Program-made: the position numbers and the translations under genes
Notes under the pieces: model-generated
Told to the model about the DNA's origin: nothing
Databases searched by the model: none
Seen by the model: only the letters and a program-made list of their open reading frames with translations
Shown here: one piece after another, positions 1 through 7,012 of the stretch
Position numbering within the stretch: position 1 is the first letter of the stretch
Layout of the letters: each line of letters begins with the position of its first letter
From: Bacteroidales bacterium UBA1215
Lineage (GTDB): Bacteria > Bacteroidota > Bacteroidia > Bacteroidales > WCHB1-69
Length of the DNA stretch: 15,014 nt
Reading direction: 5' to 3'
Assembly: GCA_002309475.1 (NCBI GenBank)
Contig: DBXJ01000026.1
Location: 1 to 15,014 of the forward strand

Positions 1-70
1 CAAAATTACAACAAATTTTTATTATGCGGAAAAAATTTAGAAAAAAATATGTGTGTATTTGTATTTTGTT

Positions 71-78
71 TATTTTTG
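71..78 (+). promoter_or_regulatory. Candidate Bacteroidetes -7 box for the propeller gene
   Basis: TATTTTTG matches the TAnnTTTG consensus and ends only four bases before the ATG at 83. Transcription from it would give a nearly leaderless mRNA. There is no clear TTTG -33 element at the usual distance. The match has six defined bases, so chance occurrence is possible. Confidence 0.45.
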
Positions 79-82
79 CAAA

Positions 83-1906
83 ATGAAAAAATTATTTATA
101 ACTTTGATTATATTATTTTCGCAACTTGTCGGATCTGTATTGGCACAAACACAGCAACGTGACCGAAGGGCGGAACTTGATATTGATTGTTCCTCTAATT
201 TCTGCATTTCAACAACGGGACAGTTGTGGATTAGCACTTATTGTGGCAAAATATTCACTGCTGACAGCATTTCTTCCACTTGGAGAACGGTAAAATTCCC
301 TATAGAACAATCCGATTCAGATGATTATGAGCAAAAACCTGATGGTTTTGAAAGTATGGCGACTTTTGGAAACCAAACTGCTGTGGCGGTTGGATTTTCT
401 AACTCTTGGGACGACTATGCATATGTGCTTCGTACCAAAGACTGTGGACAACACTGGGACACGGTACTGCTTGACTCGAATCTTGCCGGAGTGCGAACTT
501 GTTTCAGCAGATCCGAAGGATACATCTGGATAGGTTGTGGTACAAGCAGAGAAAGCGGAGTGCTGGCTTATAGTGCAGATAGTGGTCGTACTTTTCAAGT
601 TATACACACATTGTCCGATGAAGGTGGAAGCATCAATAGCATTTGCATGATCAATGCAGACAGTGGCTTTGCGGGTCTTTTTAACGACATTATTCTCACT
701 ACTTCCGATAATTGGCAGACCATACATAGAATGCCAACACCGATGAATCAAGATTTGGTGAAAGGTTTTTCCAATAGGGATTATTTCATTTGTAATGTAT
801 GTCAATGGAATAATTGCTTGATTGTAAGAGAGAGTTTAAGAACATTTTTTACCTCATTAGAAGGAAAGATTCGTTGGCAGGAGCCGCCTGTCATCCTCAA
901 CAACTATGCAGTGGATTCTCTTACCGGAACCCTTTGGGCTATAAGTGACAGTAATAGACTGATTCGTCTTACAGACTGGGATCATATGCAGCGGTATGAT
1001 CTTCAAGCCACTGGTTTGATCGGCATTTTTGACGGCAATGCATATTGTTATTCAAATAACTGGTTGCTACGTGTCAGTCCTGAAGGACAAGTAGATACTT
1101 TCGGTCTATATACGATGGAGCGGTCTATATACGATCCTCTTATTACCTTTTATCACGATGGTCGCAAGTGGGGATGGGGTCGCGATAGTTATAATATTTA
1201 TATGCTAGATACAATCGGGTGGTATCGTGTGGCTACAACAGAATGTTTTTTAGGTGTCCAAAAACACCCCAATCTTGGTGACCGAGTCATTTTTCATAGT
1301 CGTAAAGACAAATATTACACCCTTGATACTGCAGGACATGTGGAATCGTTTTTTTACTTGAACGATAAGACATTTTTCTTTATTGACAAATTAAAAAACG
1401 GTGACCTTCTTTTTTTGCAAGGTTGTGAGGATGATATAGAAAATGCCATCTGCGAAAGTACCGGCAACTACACGCGTGTAGCTTTGATAGAGGTGGATAG
1501 TAACGAAAAAATATGGGTGATTGAGGCTTCGCCTAAAAACGGGGTACAACGTCTAAAATATACCGATTGGTTGCATGATAACAACGGAAATTGTAATAAT
1601 GTCTATCGCCTTGCCGAGCCTTTTGACACTGCGGCGGTTATCGCCCGTGCCAAAAGCCTCATCGGGAAGCCCTACGACAATGCTTTTCTGCCGGACAACG
1701 ATGCCTATTACTGCTCGGAATTCATTCAAGCGGTTTTTGGCGGTATTTTTGAGTCAAAGCCGATGAACTGGCGCGATGCCGACGGCAACCTGCCGGAATA
1801 TTGGGAGAAGCATTTCAAAGAACTCGGCATCCCCGTTCCCGAAGGCGTGCCGGGCACCAACCCCACCGACCTTTCGAAATCCGAAAAACTGAAAAAGGTG
1901 CTGTAA
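83..1906 (+). CDS. Secreted Asp-box propeller protein with C-terminal YiiX/C92-like domain
   Basis: The ATG at 83 gives 607 residues. A GTG at 53 would add ten residues ahead of an obvious signal peptide (Lys-Lys, then a hydrophobic run, then a Val-Leu-Ala-Gln cleavage region at about residues 19-23), so I prefer 83. The N-terminal two thirds carry Asp-box/BNR-like repeats: RTKDCGQHW near 117-125, YSADSGRTF near 163-171, and a degenerate SDNW near 208-211. This suggests a beta-propeller outside the cytoplasm. From about residue 440 the protein resembles the permuted papain-fold YiiX/C92 amidase family: GDLLF at 440, VIEA followed by GV, then GKPYD and YYCSE with candidate nucleophile Cys544. 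The position usually holding the catalytic His (HVGI-type motif) reads TRVALI, with Arg465. The last ~300 bases are much richer in GC than the rest. Substrate unknown; an envelope peptidase or amidase, or an inactive relative, is inferred. The propeller call is moderate and the YiiX-like call fairly good. Confidence 0.72.
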   Translation: MKKLFITLIILFSQLVGSVLAQTQQRDRRAELDIDCSSNFCISTTGQLWISTYCGKIFTADSISSTWRTVKFPIEQSDSDDYEQKPDGFESMATFGNQTAVAVGFSNSWDDYAYVLRTKDCGQHWDTVLLDSNLAGVRTCFSRSEGYIWIGCGTSRESGVLAYSADSGRTFQVIHTLSDEGGSINSICMINADSGFAGLFNDIILTTSDNWQTIHRMPTPMNQDLVKGFSNRDYFICNVCQWNNCLIVRESLRTFFTSLEGKIRWQEPPVILNNYAVDSLTGTLWAISDSNRLIRLTDWDHMQRYDLQATGLIGIFDGNAYCYSNNWLLRVSPEGQVDTFGLYTMERSIYDPLITFYHDGRKWGWGRDSYNIYMLDTIGWYRVATTECFLGVQKHPNLGDRVIFHSRKDKYYTLDTAGHVESFFYLNDKTFFFIDKLKNGDLLFLQGCEDDIENAICESTGNYTRVALIEVDSNEKIWVIEASPKNGVQRLKYTDWLHDNNGNCNNVYRLAEPFDTAAVIARAKSLIGKPYDNAFLPDNDAYYCSEFIQAVFGGIFESKPMNWRDADGNLPEYWEKHFKELGIPVPEGVPGTNPTDLSKSEKLKKVL

Positions 1907-1978
1907 GGTAAGCAAAAAGGAAAGCCTGACAGATTTATTTTATTTATTGCAATAAAACAAGACAATCATCGTTTGGTT

Positions 1979-1986
1979 TATACTTG
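1979..1986 (+). promoter_or_regulatory. Weak candidate -7 box for rmuC
   Basis: TATACTTG differs from TAnnTTTG at one base and ends 13 bases before the rmuC ATG. The 93-base gap also holds an AT-only 14-base palindrome (TTTATTGCAATAAA, 1943-1956) that might help end the upstream transcript. Neither element is strong. Confidence 0.25.
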
Positions 1987-1999
1987 ATTATTTTATTTT

Positions 2000-3334
2000 A
2001 TGGACACACTGACTATCATTGTTATTATTGGCATGGCAATCATAATCGTATTGCAAATTGTATTTTACTTCCAATCGCAACATTCCAAACATGAAGATAA
2101 GCAATCCATTGGAAATTTGAAAAATGAAATGGACAATACTTTGAGTAATTTACGGCAAGAAATTAACAACAATATGCGCTCAGACATGAGTCTATTTGGC
2201 GAAACTATCAATAGAAGCCAAGAACAAGCCATTAATAGTCAAAAAGACAGTTTTAATGCTTTAAACAAATCTCTGAACGAACAAATTGACACTTTGCAAA
2301 AAAACTTGTTCAATCTGCAATCTTCAAATGCCACGCAAATGGACAAAATGAGAGCTACTGTTGACGAAAAGATGAAAGAAATTCGTGAATCGAACGAGAA
2401 AAAACTCAATGACATACAAAAAACAGTGGATGAAAAATTGCAAACTACATTAGAAACCAGAATGAAAGAATCATTTGCATTGGTAAGCGACCGATTGGAA
2501 CAAGTTTACAAGGGATTGGGTGAAATGACCAACCTTGCCACCAATGTCGGCGACCTCAAACAAATGCTATCCAGTGTCAAACAACGCGGCAATTTTGGAG
2601 AAATAGCCCTTGACAATATTTTAAGCGACATTTTAACTCCCGACCAATACGAAAAACAATTTGAAGTGGCTCCGGACACCAAAAAAGTGGTCGATTTTGC
2701 TGTAAAAATGCCAGGCAGCAATGAAACGGCACTCTACCTGCCTATTGACTCAAAATTTTCCGGCGACACTTTTGTACACTTACAACAAGCATACGATACC
2801 GGCAACAAGGAAGACATTGAAAAGATGGGAAAAGCTCTTGAAAAAAGCATTGTTGACCAAGCCAAATCAATTAGCGAAAAATATATTTACCCGCCCTATA
2901 CCACTAATTTTGCCATTATGTTTTTGCCGTCTGAAAGTCTTTATGCAGAAGTGGTTCGTCGGGAAGTTTTCTCTAAAATTCAACAAGAATTTCATGTAAC
3001 AGTTGCAGGTCCTTCCACAATGGCAGCCATGCTCTATTCTTTGCAAATGGGCTTCCAAACACTTCAAATTCAGAAAAAAAGCAATGAAGTATGGAATATA
3101 TTAAGTGCCGTCAAAACCGAATTTGACAAATTTGCCAATGCATTTAATACTGTACAAAAGAATTTACGAACAATAGAAACCAATTTAGACAATCTTGTTG
3201 GAACAAGAACACGAGCAATTCAGAAAAAACTCAAAGATATTAAATCTATGGACCAACTCACTTCTGCTCAAATTCTGCAATTAGACGATCAAGAAACTTT
3301 GGACGAAGACTTCACTGAAGAAGATCATCAATAA
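2000..3334 (+). CDS. rmuC: DNA recombination protein RmuC
   Basis: This 444-residue protein belongs to the RmuC family, linked in E. coli to limiting inversions and rearrangements at short inverted repeats. It is thought to have a nuclease-like core, but the biochemical activity is not well defined. An N-terminal membrane helix occupies about residues 4-24. It is followed by a long, highly charged coiled coil (about 30-190) rich in Glu, Lys, Asn and Gln. The RmuC domain follows, with GNFGE at 197-201, LPIDSKF around 247-253, and a YPPYTTNFAIMFLP segment near 295-310. The tail is acidic. Length and order match the family. The ATG at 2000 directly precedes the membrane helix. It lies 93 bases after the propeller gene and 66 bases before the hemerythrin gene, and no functional link to either is evident. 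The family assignment is confident. Confidence 0.95.
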   Translation: MDTLTIIVIIGMAIIIVLQIVFYFQSQHSKHEDKQSIGNLKNEMDNTLSNLRQEINNNMRSDMSLFGETINRSQEQAINSQKDSFNALNKSLNEQIDTLQKNLFNLQSSNATQMDKMRATVDEKMKEIRESNEKKLNDIQKTVDEKLQTTLETRMKESFALVSDRLEQVYKGLGEMTNLATNVGDLKQMLSSVKQRGNFGEIALDNILSDILTPDQYEKQFEVAPDTKKVVDFAVKMPGSNETALYLPIDSKFSGDTFVHLQQAYDTGNKEDIEKMGKALEKSIVDQAKSISEKYIYPPYTTNFAIMFLPSESLYAEVVRREVFSKIQQEFHVTVAGPSTMAAMLYSLQMGFQTLQIQKKSNEVWNILSAVKTEFDKFANAFNTVQKNLRTIETNLDNLVGTRTRAIQKKLKDIKSMDQLTSAQILQLDDQETLDEDFTEEDHQ

Positions 3335-3372
3335 ATATTAGCACATATATGGTCTATCTCAATAAAAAATGC

Positions 3373-3380
3373 TACTTTTG
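3373..3380 (+). promoter_or_regulatory. Candidate -7 box for the hemerythrin/LuxR operon
   Basis: TACTTTTG is an exact TAnnTTTG match in the intergenic gap and ends 20 bases before the ATG at 3401, which leaves a short leader. No TTTG -33 element is visible at the expected distance. It suggests the hemerythrin-regulator pair has its own promoter rather than relying on rmuC read-through. Confidence 0.5.
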
Positions 3381-3400
3381 TAAATATTAAAAAATCGTAT

Positions 3401-4093
3401 ATGGCTTTTTTTACAAGAAAAACAAAATTATCAGACATATTAAACACTAACCTTCAATTGGTGAGCATATTTCCACGCTTCCCTATTTGTTTGGGGTTTG
3501 GCGAGCAAGATGTGGAGCAATATTGTCAAGCACATCATATTTCCACCGATTTTGTAGTCATGGTATGCAATATCTACACTTTTCCGCATTATATGCCCAC
3601 CGAGGAGGAAATTAATCAAGTGAATTTGAAAGAAACTATCGATTTCTTGTTAGAATCGCATCGTGACTACCTGACCGATAAAATTCCACACATCAAACAA
3701 CACTTGAAAAATATATGTGCTCAATACGAGCCGTCACTGCAAAAGGCAGTAATGCAATTCTTTGAAAACTACGAAGATGAATTGCAAAAACACTTTGATT
3801 TTGAAGAAAAGAATATTTTTCCTGTCCTTCTTGATGGAGGTGATGTCAGCAAACAAGCATTATGCTTAGATATTTTTGACCAAAACCACAACAGCATTAA
3901 GGAAAAAATGGCCGATTTAGTGAATATTATCACCAAATACCTCCCTCAACATCAAGGTGAAAACGAACAAATTTGCATTTTGGAAGATTTGGCCAACATT
4001 ATTGCCGACACATCCCAACATGCTACCCTTGAAAATAAAATCATCGTTCCTTACATAGAACAATTAAATATGATGGGTTATGAGAAAAGGTAG
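3401..4093 (+). CDS. Hemerythrin (HHE) domain protein, RIC/YtfE-like layout
   Basis: This 230-residue protein has a non-canonical N-terminal helical segment and a C-terminal four-helix hemerythrin-like domain expected to hold a di-iron centre. Candidate ligands fit the five-His/two-carboxylate pattern: His87 and/or His97, the HxxxE motif His131/Glu135 (HFDFE), His163, and a second HxxxE, His207/Glu211 (HATLE). The N-terminal part (NTNLQLVSIFPRFPICLGFG) recalls the short domain of the ScdA/YtfE iron-sulfur repair family but lacks the Cys-Cys-Gly-Gly motif. Family members bind O2 or NO or donate iron for cluster repair; which applies here cannot be seen. The stop overlaps the next gene by 14 bases, so the two are very likely translationally coupled. 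There is no signal peptide or membrane helix, so it is cytoplasmic. Confidence 0.85.
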   Translation: MAFFTRKTKLSDILNTNLQLVSIFPRFPICLGFGEQDVEQYCQAHHISTDFVVMVCNIYTFPHYMPTEEEINQVNLKETIDFLLESHRDYLTDKIPHIKQHLKNICAQYEPSLQKAVMQFFENYEDELQKHFDFEEKNIFPVLLDGGDVSKQALCLDIFDQNHNSIKEKMADLVNIITKYLPQHQGENEQICILEDLANIIADTSQHATLENKIIVPYIEQLNMMGYEKR

Positions 4094-4676
4094 ATTATTT
4101 ATTATTGAGCCATCCGAGATTGTTGTAAAGGGACTTTGTGACCTCTTTGACAATAATTCTACATTTGAAATTATCGGACATATACATTCTCTCCGCAATG
4201 CTGTAGAAATTGTCAATAAATATAAAATTGACATCTTGTTGGTCAATCCTGACTTGTTCGGCTTTTCTAACCGTTACAGCATTCGTGGCTACTTTCAAGA
4301 ATGCAAAGGCATCTATTTGGCAGCTTTGACCTATCATCATTTTCCGCAACAGATATACAATCAATTTGACACTTTTATTGACATCACCGACAACCGCATT
4401 GCCATTGAGAACAAACTCACAGCGGTGATGGCAAACAAAAAAGGACAACAATTTTACGAAGAAAGCACAGCACTAACACCAAAAGAACAAGAAGTTTTGT
4501 CTTTAATTGCTAAAGGTTTGTCCAACAAGGAAATTGCAGACAAACTGCATCTTTCTATCTATACCGTTGTTACTCACAAACGAAATATCAGTGCCAAAAC
4601 CGACATTAAATCCACTGCCGGTTTGACGGTATATGCCGTCCTACACAATCTGATTGACAAAAACGAAATGAGATAA
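4080..4676 (+). CDS. LuxR-type regulator with degenerate receiver domain
   Basis: This 198-residue protein has a response-regulator-like N-terminus (about 1-115) and a clear LuxR/FixJ helix-turn-helix (about 131-195: LTPKEQEVLSLIAKGLSNKE, then TVVTHKRNI). Key phosphorylation residues appear lost. The acidic pocket reads IIEPSE, with Glu10-Pro11 where two acidic residues are usual. The acceptor Asp aligns with Asn56 in ILLVNPD. No receiver Lys is obvious near 100-105. It is therefore probably not controlled by a histidine kinase, and none is nearby. The ATG at 4080 lies inside the hemerythrin gene, so the two are made together. I infer that the hemerythrin protein supplies the signal, directly or indirectly. 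Target genes are unknown. DNA binding is confident; the pseudo-receiver assignment rests on hand alignment. Confidence 0.88.
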   Translation: MRKGRLFIIEPSEIVVKGLCDLFDNNSTFEIIGHIHSLRNAVEIVNKYKIDILLVNPDLFGFSNRYSIRGYFQECKGIYLAALTYHHFPQQIYNQFDTFIDITDNRIAIENKLTAVMANKKGQQFYEESTALTPKEQEVLSLIAKGLSNKEIADKLHLSIYTVVTHKRNISAKTDIKSTAGLTVYAVLHNLIDKNEMR

Positions 4677-4710
4677 AGTAATATAATAGCCTTATTACTA
4701 TTATATTACT
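4677..4710. terminator. Bidirectional palindrome between convergent genes
   Basis: AGTAATATAATAG (4677-4689) is perfectly complementary to CTATTATATTACT (4698-4710), with an 8-base loop. It begins right after the stop of the LuxR-type regulator and overlaps the stop codon (4709-4711) of the converging Gate-domain gene. The stem is very AT-rich and lacks a GC core, so it is an atypical intrinsic terminator, but its place between two convergent stops favours a shared 3' end role. Confidence 0.65.
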
Positions 4711-5851
4711 ATACTATCAAGGCAATGGCTACATAAGCCCAGTGAGCGGCAATTCCTGCCACTATACCGCCGATAGTATGCGAAAGAATGGCTTTGGATG
4801 TTAACTCTCTATATCCTAAAGAATCCAACATGGCAGTATGCGTACTCAAAAATCCCGACCAGCACATACCCATTGCCGTAAACACAGCTATTGCATTACC
4901 ATCCAACAAACCTGCCTCTTGAAATTTCGGCACCAAACCCAATGCAGCACCCACAGCACCTAAACTGGTAATAGGAAATGCCACCAATTCAGGATGTGTA
5001 AATCCAAAGAGCCAGCGAAAAACAAAGTCTATTTTTTCTGCCAAAAACGGCAATAAGGGCACCCCCTCGTATGCCGCACCGGTATAACCATCAGGCGAGG
5101 CCCCGAATGTCAGCATCATCACAAAAGTGGATATAATCAACACGCCCGGAATAATCGCCAAACCGATATCCACACCCGATTTTCCACCATCCAAAACAGC
5201 ATTCAAAGCACGAAGAAAAACACCTCCTTCCGATTTGAAAGAAATAGACTGCTCGTCGCCACCAGAGGCTTCTTCATTCTTAAATTCTGGATATTTCCTC
5301 AAAGTGAAATATTGCATCAAACGAGTGGTAACAATACTACCGATAAAAGCTCCTATCAATCCTATAAAAGCTCCTTTTACATAGCCTTTACCCATCATAA
5401 AGGCTGCCACCACCAAGCCCATTCCGAAGGAAGTGCCAAAATTGGTAAGTGATATTAATTGATATTTTTTGAAATATTTGTTGAAATTATAATCTTTTGA
5501 CAAAGCGATAATAGCCGGATTGTCTGACAAGAATGTCAATACACCTCCCAAAGCTGCCACTCCGGGCAAATTAAACAAGGGCTTCATCAAAGGTCGAAGT
5601 ATATATTCCAACAACCTGATAACACCGAATTCTATCAACAAACTGCCCAAAGCACCTGTCAAAACGGTAATTCCCATAATATAGAACACCGTCTGCAAAA
5701 GCAAACTATACGATGTCTGCATGATGGTGTTGAGCATATTCGACATGCCCATTATATGAGCCAATGCTCCAAAAATTCCGAAAAAAACCAACAAAAAGAT
5801 AAGTGCTTCTAAGCGTCTTTTTGTTAAAAATTTCCAATCTTTAATTTTCAT
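4709..5851 (-). CDS. Gate/nucleoside-recognition-domain inner-membrane protein
   Basis: This 380-residue polytopic membrane protein begins with a basic cytoplasmic segment (KIKDWKFLTKRR) and has about eight to ten hydrophobic helices in two halves, separated by a hydrophilic, acidic linker at about 185-212. Features resembling the Gate (nucleoside recognition) superfamily include FLSDNPAI near 107-114, TNFGTSFGMG near 136-145, a second-half IIPGVLIIS segment near 233-241, and FTHPELVAFPITSLGA near 284-299. Proteins of this family occur in concentrative nucleoside carriers, spore-maturation proteins and uncharacterised transporters. The true substrate is unknown. The ATG at 5851 overlaps the end of the upstream barrel gene by 11 bases, which indicates coupling. 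It ends at the palindrome shared with the convergent regulator gene. The family call is good; the substrate is not inferable. Confidence 0.75.
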   Translation of the reverse strand: MKIKDWKFLTKRRLEALIFLLVFFGIFGALAHIMGMSNMLNTIMQTSYSLLLQTVFYIMGITVLTGALGSLLIEFGVIRLLEYILRPLMKPLFNLPGVAALGGVLTFLSDNPAIIALSKDYNFNKYFKKYQLISLTNFGTSFGMGLVVAAFMMGKGYVKGAFIGLIGAFIGSIVTTRLMQYFTLRKYPEFKNEEASGGDEQSISFKSEGGVFLRALNAVLDGGKSGVDIGLAIIPGVLIISTFVMMLTFGASPDGYTGAAYEGVPLLPFLAEKIDFVFRWLFGFTHPELVAFPITSLGAVGAALGLVPKFQEAGLLDGNAIAVFTAMGMCWSGFLSTHTAMLDSLGYRELTSKAILSHTIGGIVAGIAAHWAYVAIALIV

Positions 5852-6944
5852 CTTTATTTGTTTCTAATATTTTATGCCCTTTACGAGGACGTCTATCTTT
5901 ATTTATTCTTTGTTCTTTCAAATACTTGAATGCTTGCAGAAAGTCCATTTTCCATGTAACACCTGCATTTAACTGGTAGGTGGTATAATCTAAATGATTA
6001 ACGGCAAAAAAAGCATGAAGCCTGATCATGTCATTATTCAAAGGATAATAAAATCCACCTATTCCACAATAATAATATTCTTCACCCGGCAATACCAATT
6101 GGTCGTATGCCATTTGATAACCGGTGGCAGCATCCTGTGCATGATTGACATCATAGCCACCTTTTATAAATAAATTCCAATGATGATTGAATCGATAGTC
6201 AACTTGTCCTATGAGTGTAATATCCTTGAACAAAAAATTCTTTTGTGCAAAAGAAGCCCTGTTTTGGAAGTCAATATAAAAGGACAAATTGTTGAAAGTA
6301 AATTTATTTCCTAATGAAATATAAGTGATATAGTGGTTTTTAGTATATTCTATCAAATTGAGCGAATAAATGGTGCTGAAAACACCCATATTGCCATACC
6401 AAATTAGATTGTATGCATAAATATTTTCAAAAGGCTTGCTTACAAAGGGAGAATTGCAGACTTGAAATATCAAAGTATGTTTGTGGGCTGTATCGTGGAA
6501 TGCCACCGAAGCACCCATTTCGTAGCAAACTACATTGTTCCAAAACCTTGACCAATAAAATACATCTATCGGAGCATAATCGTATTCAAAGCCACCGATA
6601 TACACCACTTGTTTGCCTGCTGAGAATGTAAAATGTTTGCCTAAATGATAATCTAAATACAGCCAATCGCAGCCACGGAAAAACGAGGAAAAAGTAACGT
6701 CTGCAATATTCAAACGCTGCCTGTAATGATAAGAAAATCTGTGTGTAAGATGACCGTCTATGGCAAAATTGATAAATTTGCCGGCGAATCCGCCTGAATT
6801 GGCACTCGTATCATCTTTTATCAATCCTTCATAATCGATTCGTGCTTCCAAACGTAACTTATCAATTTTGTATGGATTGTCCTCTTGTGAATAGCCGACT
6901 GCCACCACCCACAACAAAACCGACAATAACAAAACTTTCCTCAT
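5841..6944 (-). CDS. Probable outer-membrane beta-barrel protein
   Basis: I do not recognise the exact family. The 367-residue product starts with a signal peptide (MRKVLLLSVLLWVVAVGYSQ, cleavage near residue 20). It then shows many short alternating stretches rich in Tyr, Phe and Trp, such as YHYRQRLNIADVTFSSFF, FTFSAGKQVVYIGGF, YITYISLGNKFTF and YYYCGIGGFYYPL, typical of porin-like barrels. The last apparent strand (YQLNAGVTWKMDFLQAF) is followed by a basic tail of about 35 residues, so the protein does not end in the usual C-terminal aromatic residue. Its stop overlaps the downstream Gate-domain gene by 11 bases. This suggests outer- and inner-membrane components of one transport route; that is inference. 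A hairpin lies 17 bases upstream of the ATG. Confidence 0.68.
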   Translation of the reverse strand: MRKVLLLSVLLWVVAVGYSQEDNPYKIDKLRLEARIDYEGLIKDDTSANSGGFAGKFINFAIDGHLTHRFSYHYRQRLNIADVTFSSFFRGCDWLYLDYHLGKHFTFSAGKQVVYIGGFEYDYAPIDVFYWSRFWNNVVCYEMGASVAFHDTAHKHTLIFQVCNSPFVSKPFENIYAYNLIWYGNMGVFSTIYSLNLIEYTKNHYITYISLGNKFTFNNLSFYIDFQNRASFAQKNFLFKDITLIGQVDYRFNHHWNLFIKGGYDVNHAQDAATGYQMAYDQLVLPGEEYYYCGIGGFYYPLNNDMIRLHAFFAVNHLDYTTYQLNAGVTWKMDFLQAFKYLKEQRINKDRRPRKGHKILETNKDEN

Positions 6945-6961
6945 ATTTTCCTCTAAAAATA

Positions 6962-6993
6962 AGAAAAAGTCGTCCTTACGGACAACTTTTTCT
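6962..6993 (-). terminator. Hairpin after the MFS gene and before the barrel gene
   Basis: AGAAAAAGT-C-GTCC (6962-6975) pairs with GGAC-A-ACTTTTTCT (6980-6993), with a TTAC loop and one C/A mismatch. Read on the minus strand it follows the MFS stop by 19 bases and is followed by a T-rich run (TATTTTTAG), as an intrinsic terminator would be. It ends only 17 bases before the barrel ATG, so it might also act as a leader hairpin or attenuator for the barrel/Gate pair. Confidence 0.7.
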
Positions 6994-7012
6994 ATTTCCT
7001 ATCTATATCATT

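Noticed and set aside
1..8. Minus-strand TAATTTTG as a promoter for a gene off the left edge
   Set aside because: It matches TAnnTTTG, but there is no gene in view to its left and no -33 partner, so it cannot be supported.
53..82. GTG start at 53 extending the first protein by ten residues
   Set aside because: It precedes a well-formed signal peptide beginning at the ATG at 83 and would place the -7 box inside the coding sequence.
317..805. 162-residue minus-strand open frame
   Set aside because: It lies wholly opposite the propeller gene, has no recognisable domain, and its Cys/His-rich composition reflects the antisense of real codons.
1943..1956. Palindrome TTTATTGCAATAAA as a terminator or operator
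   Set aside because: It is short, nearly all A/T and has no loop or T-tract; in DNA this AT-rich it may well be chance.
3401..4676. Classical two-component system
   Set aside because: No histidine kinase is encoded nearby and the receiver lacks the phosphorylation residues.
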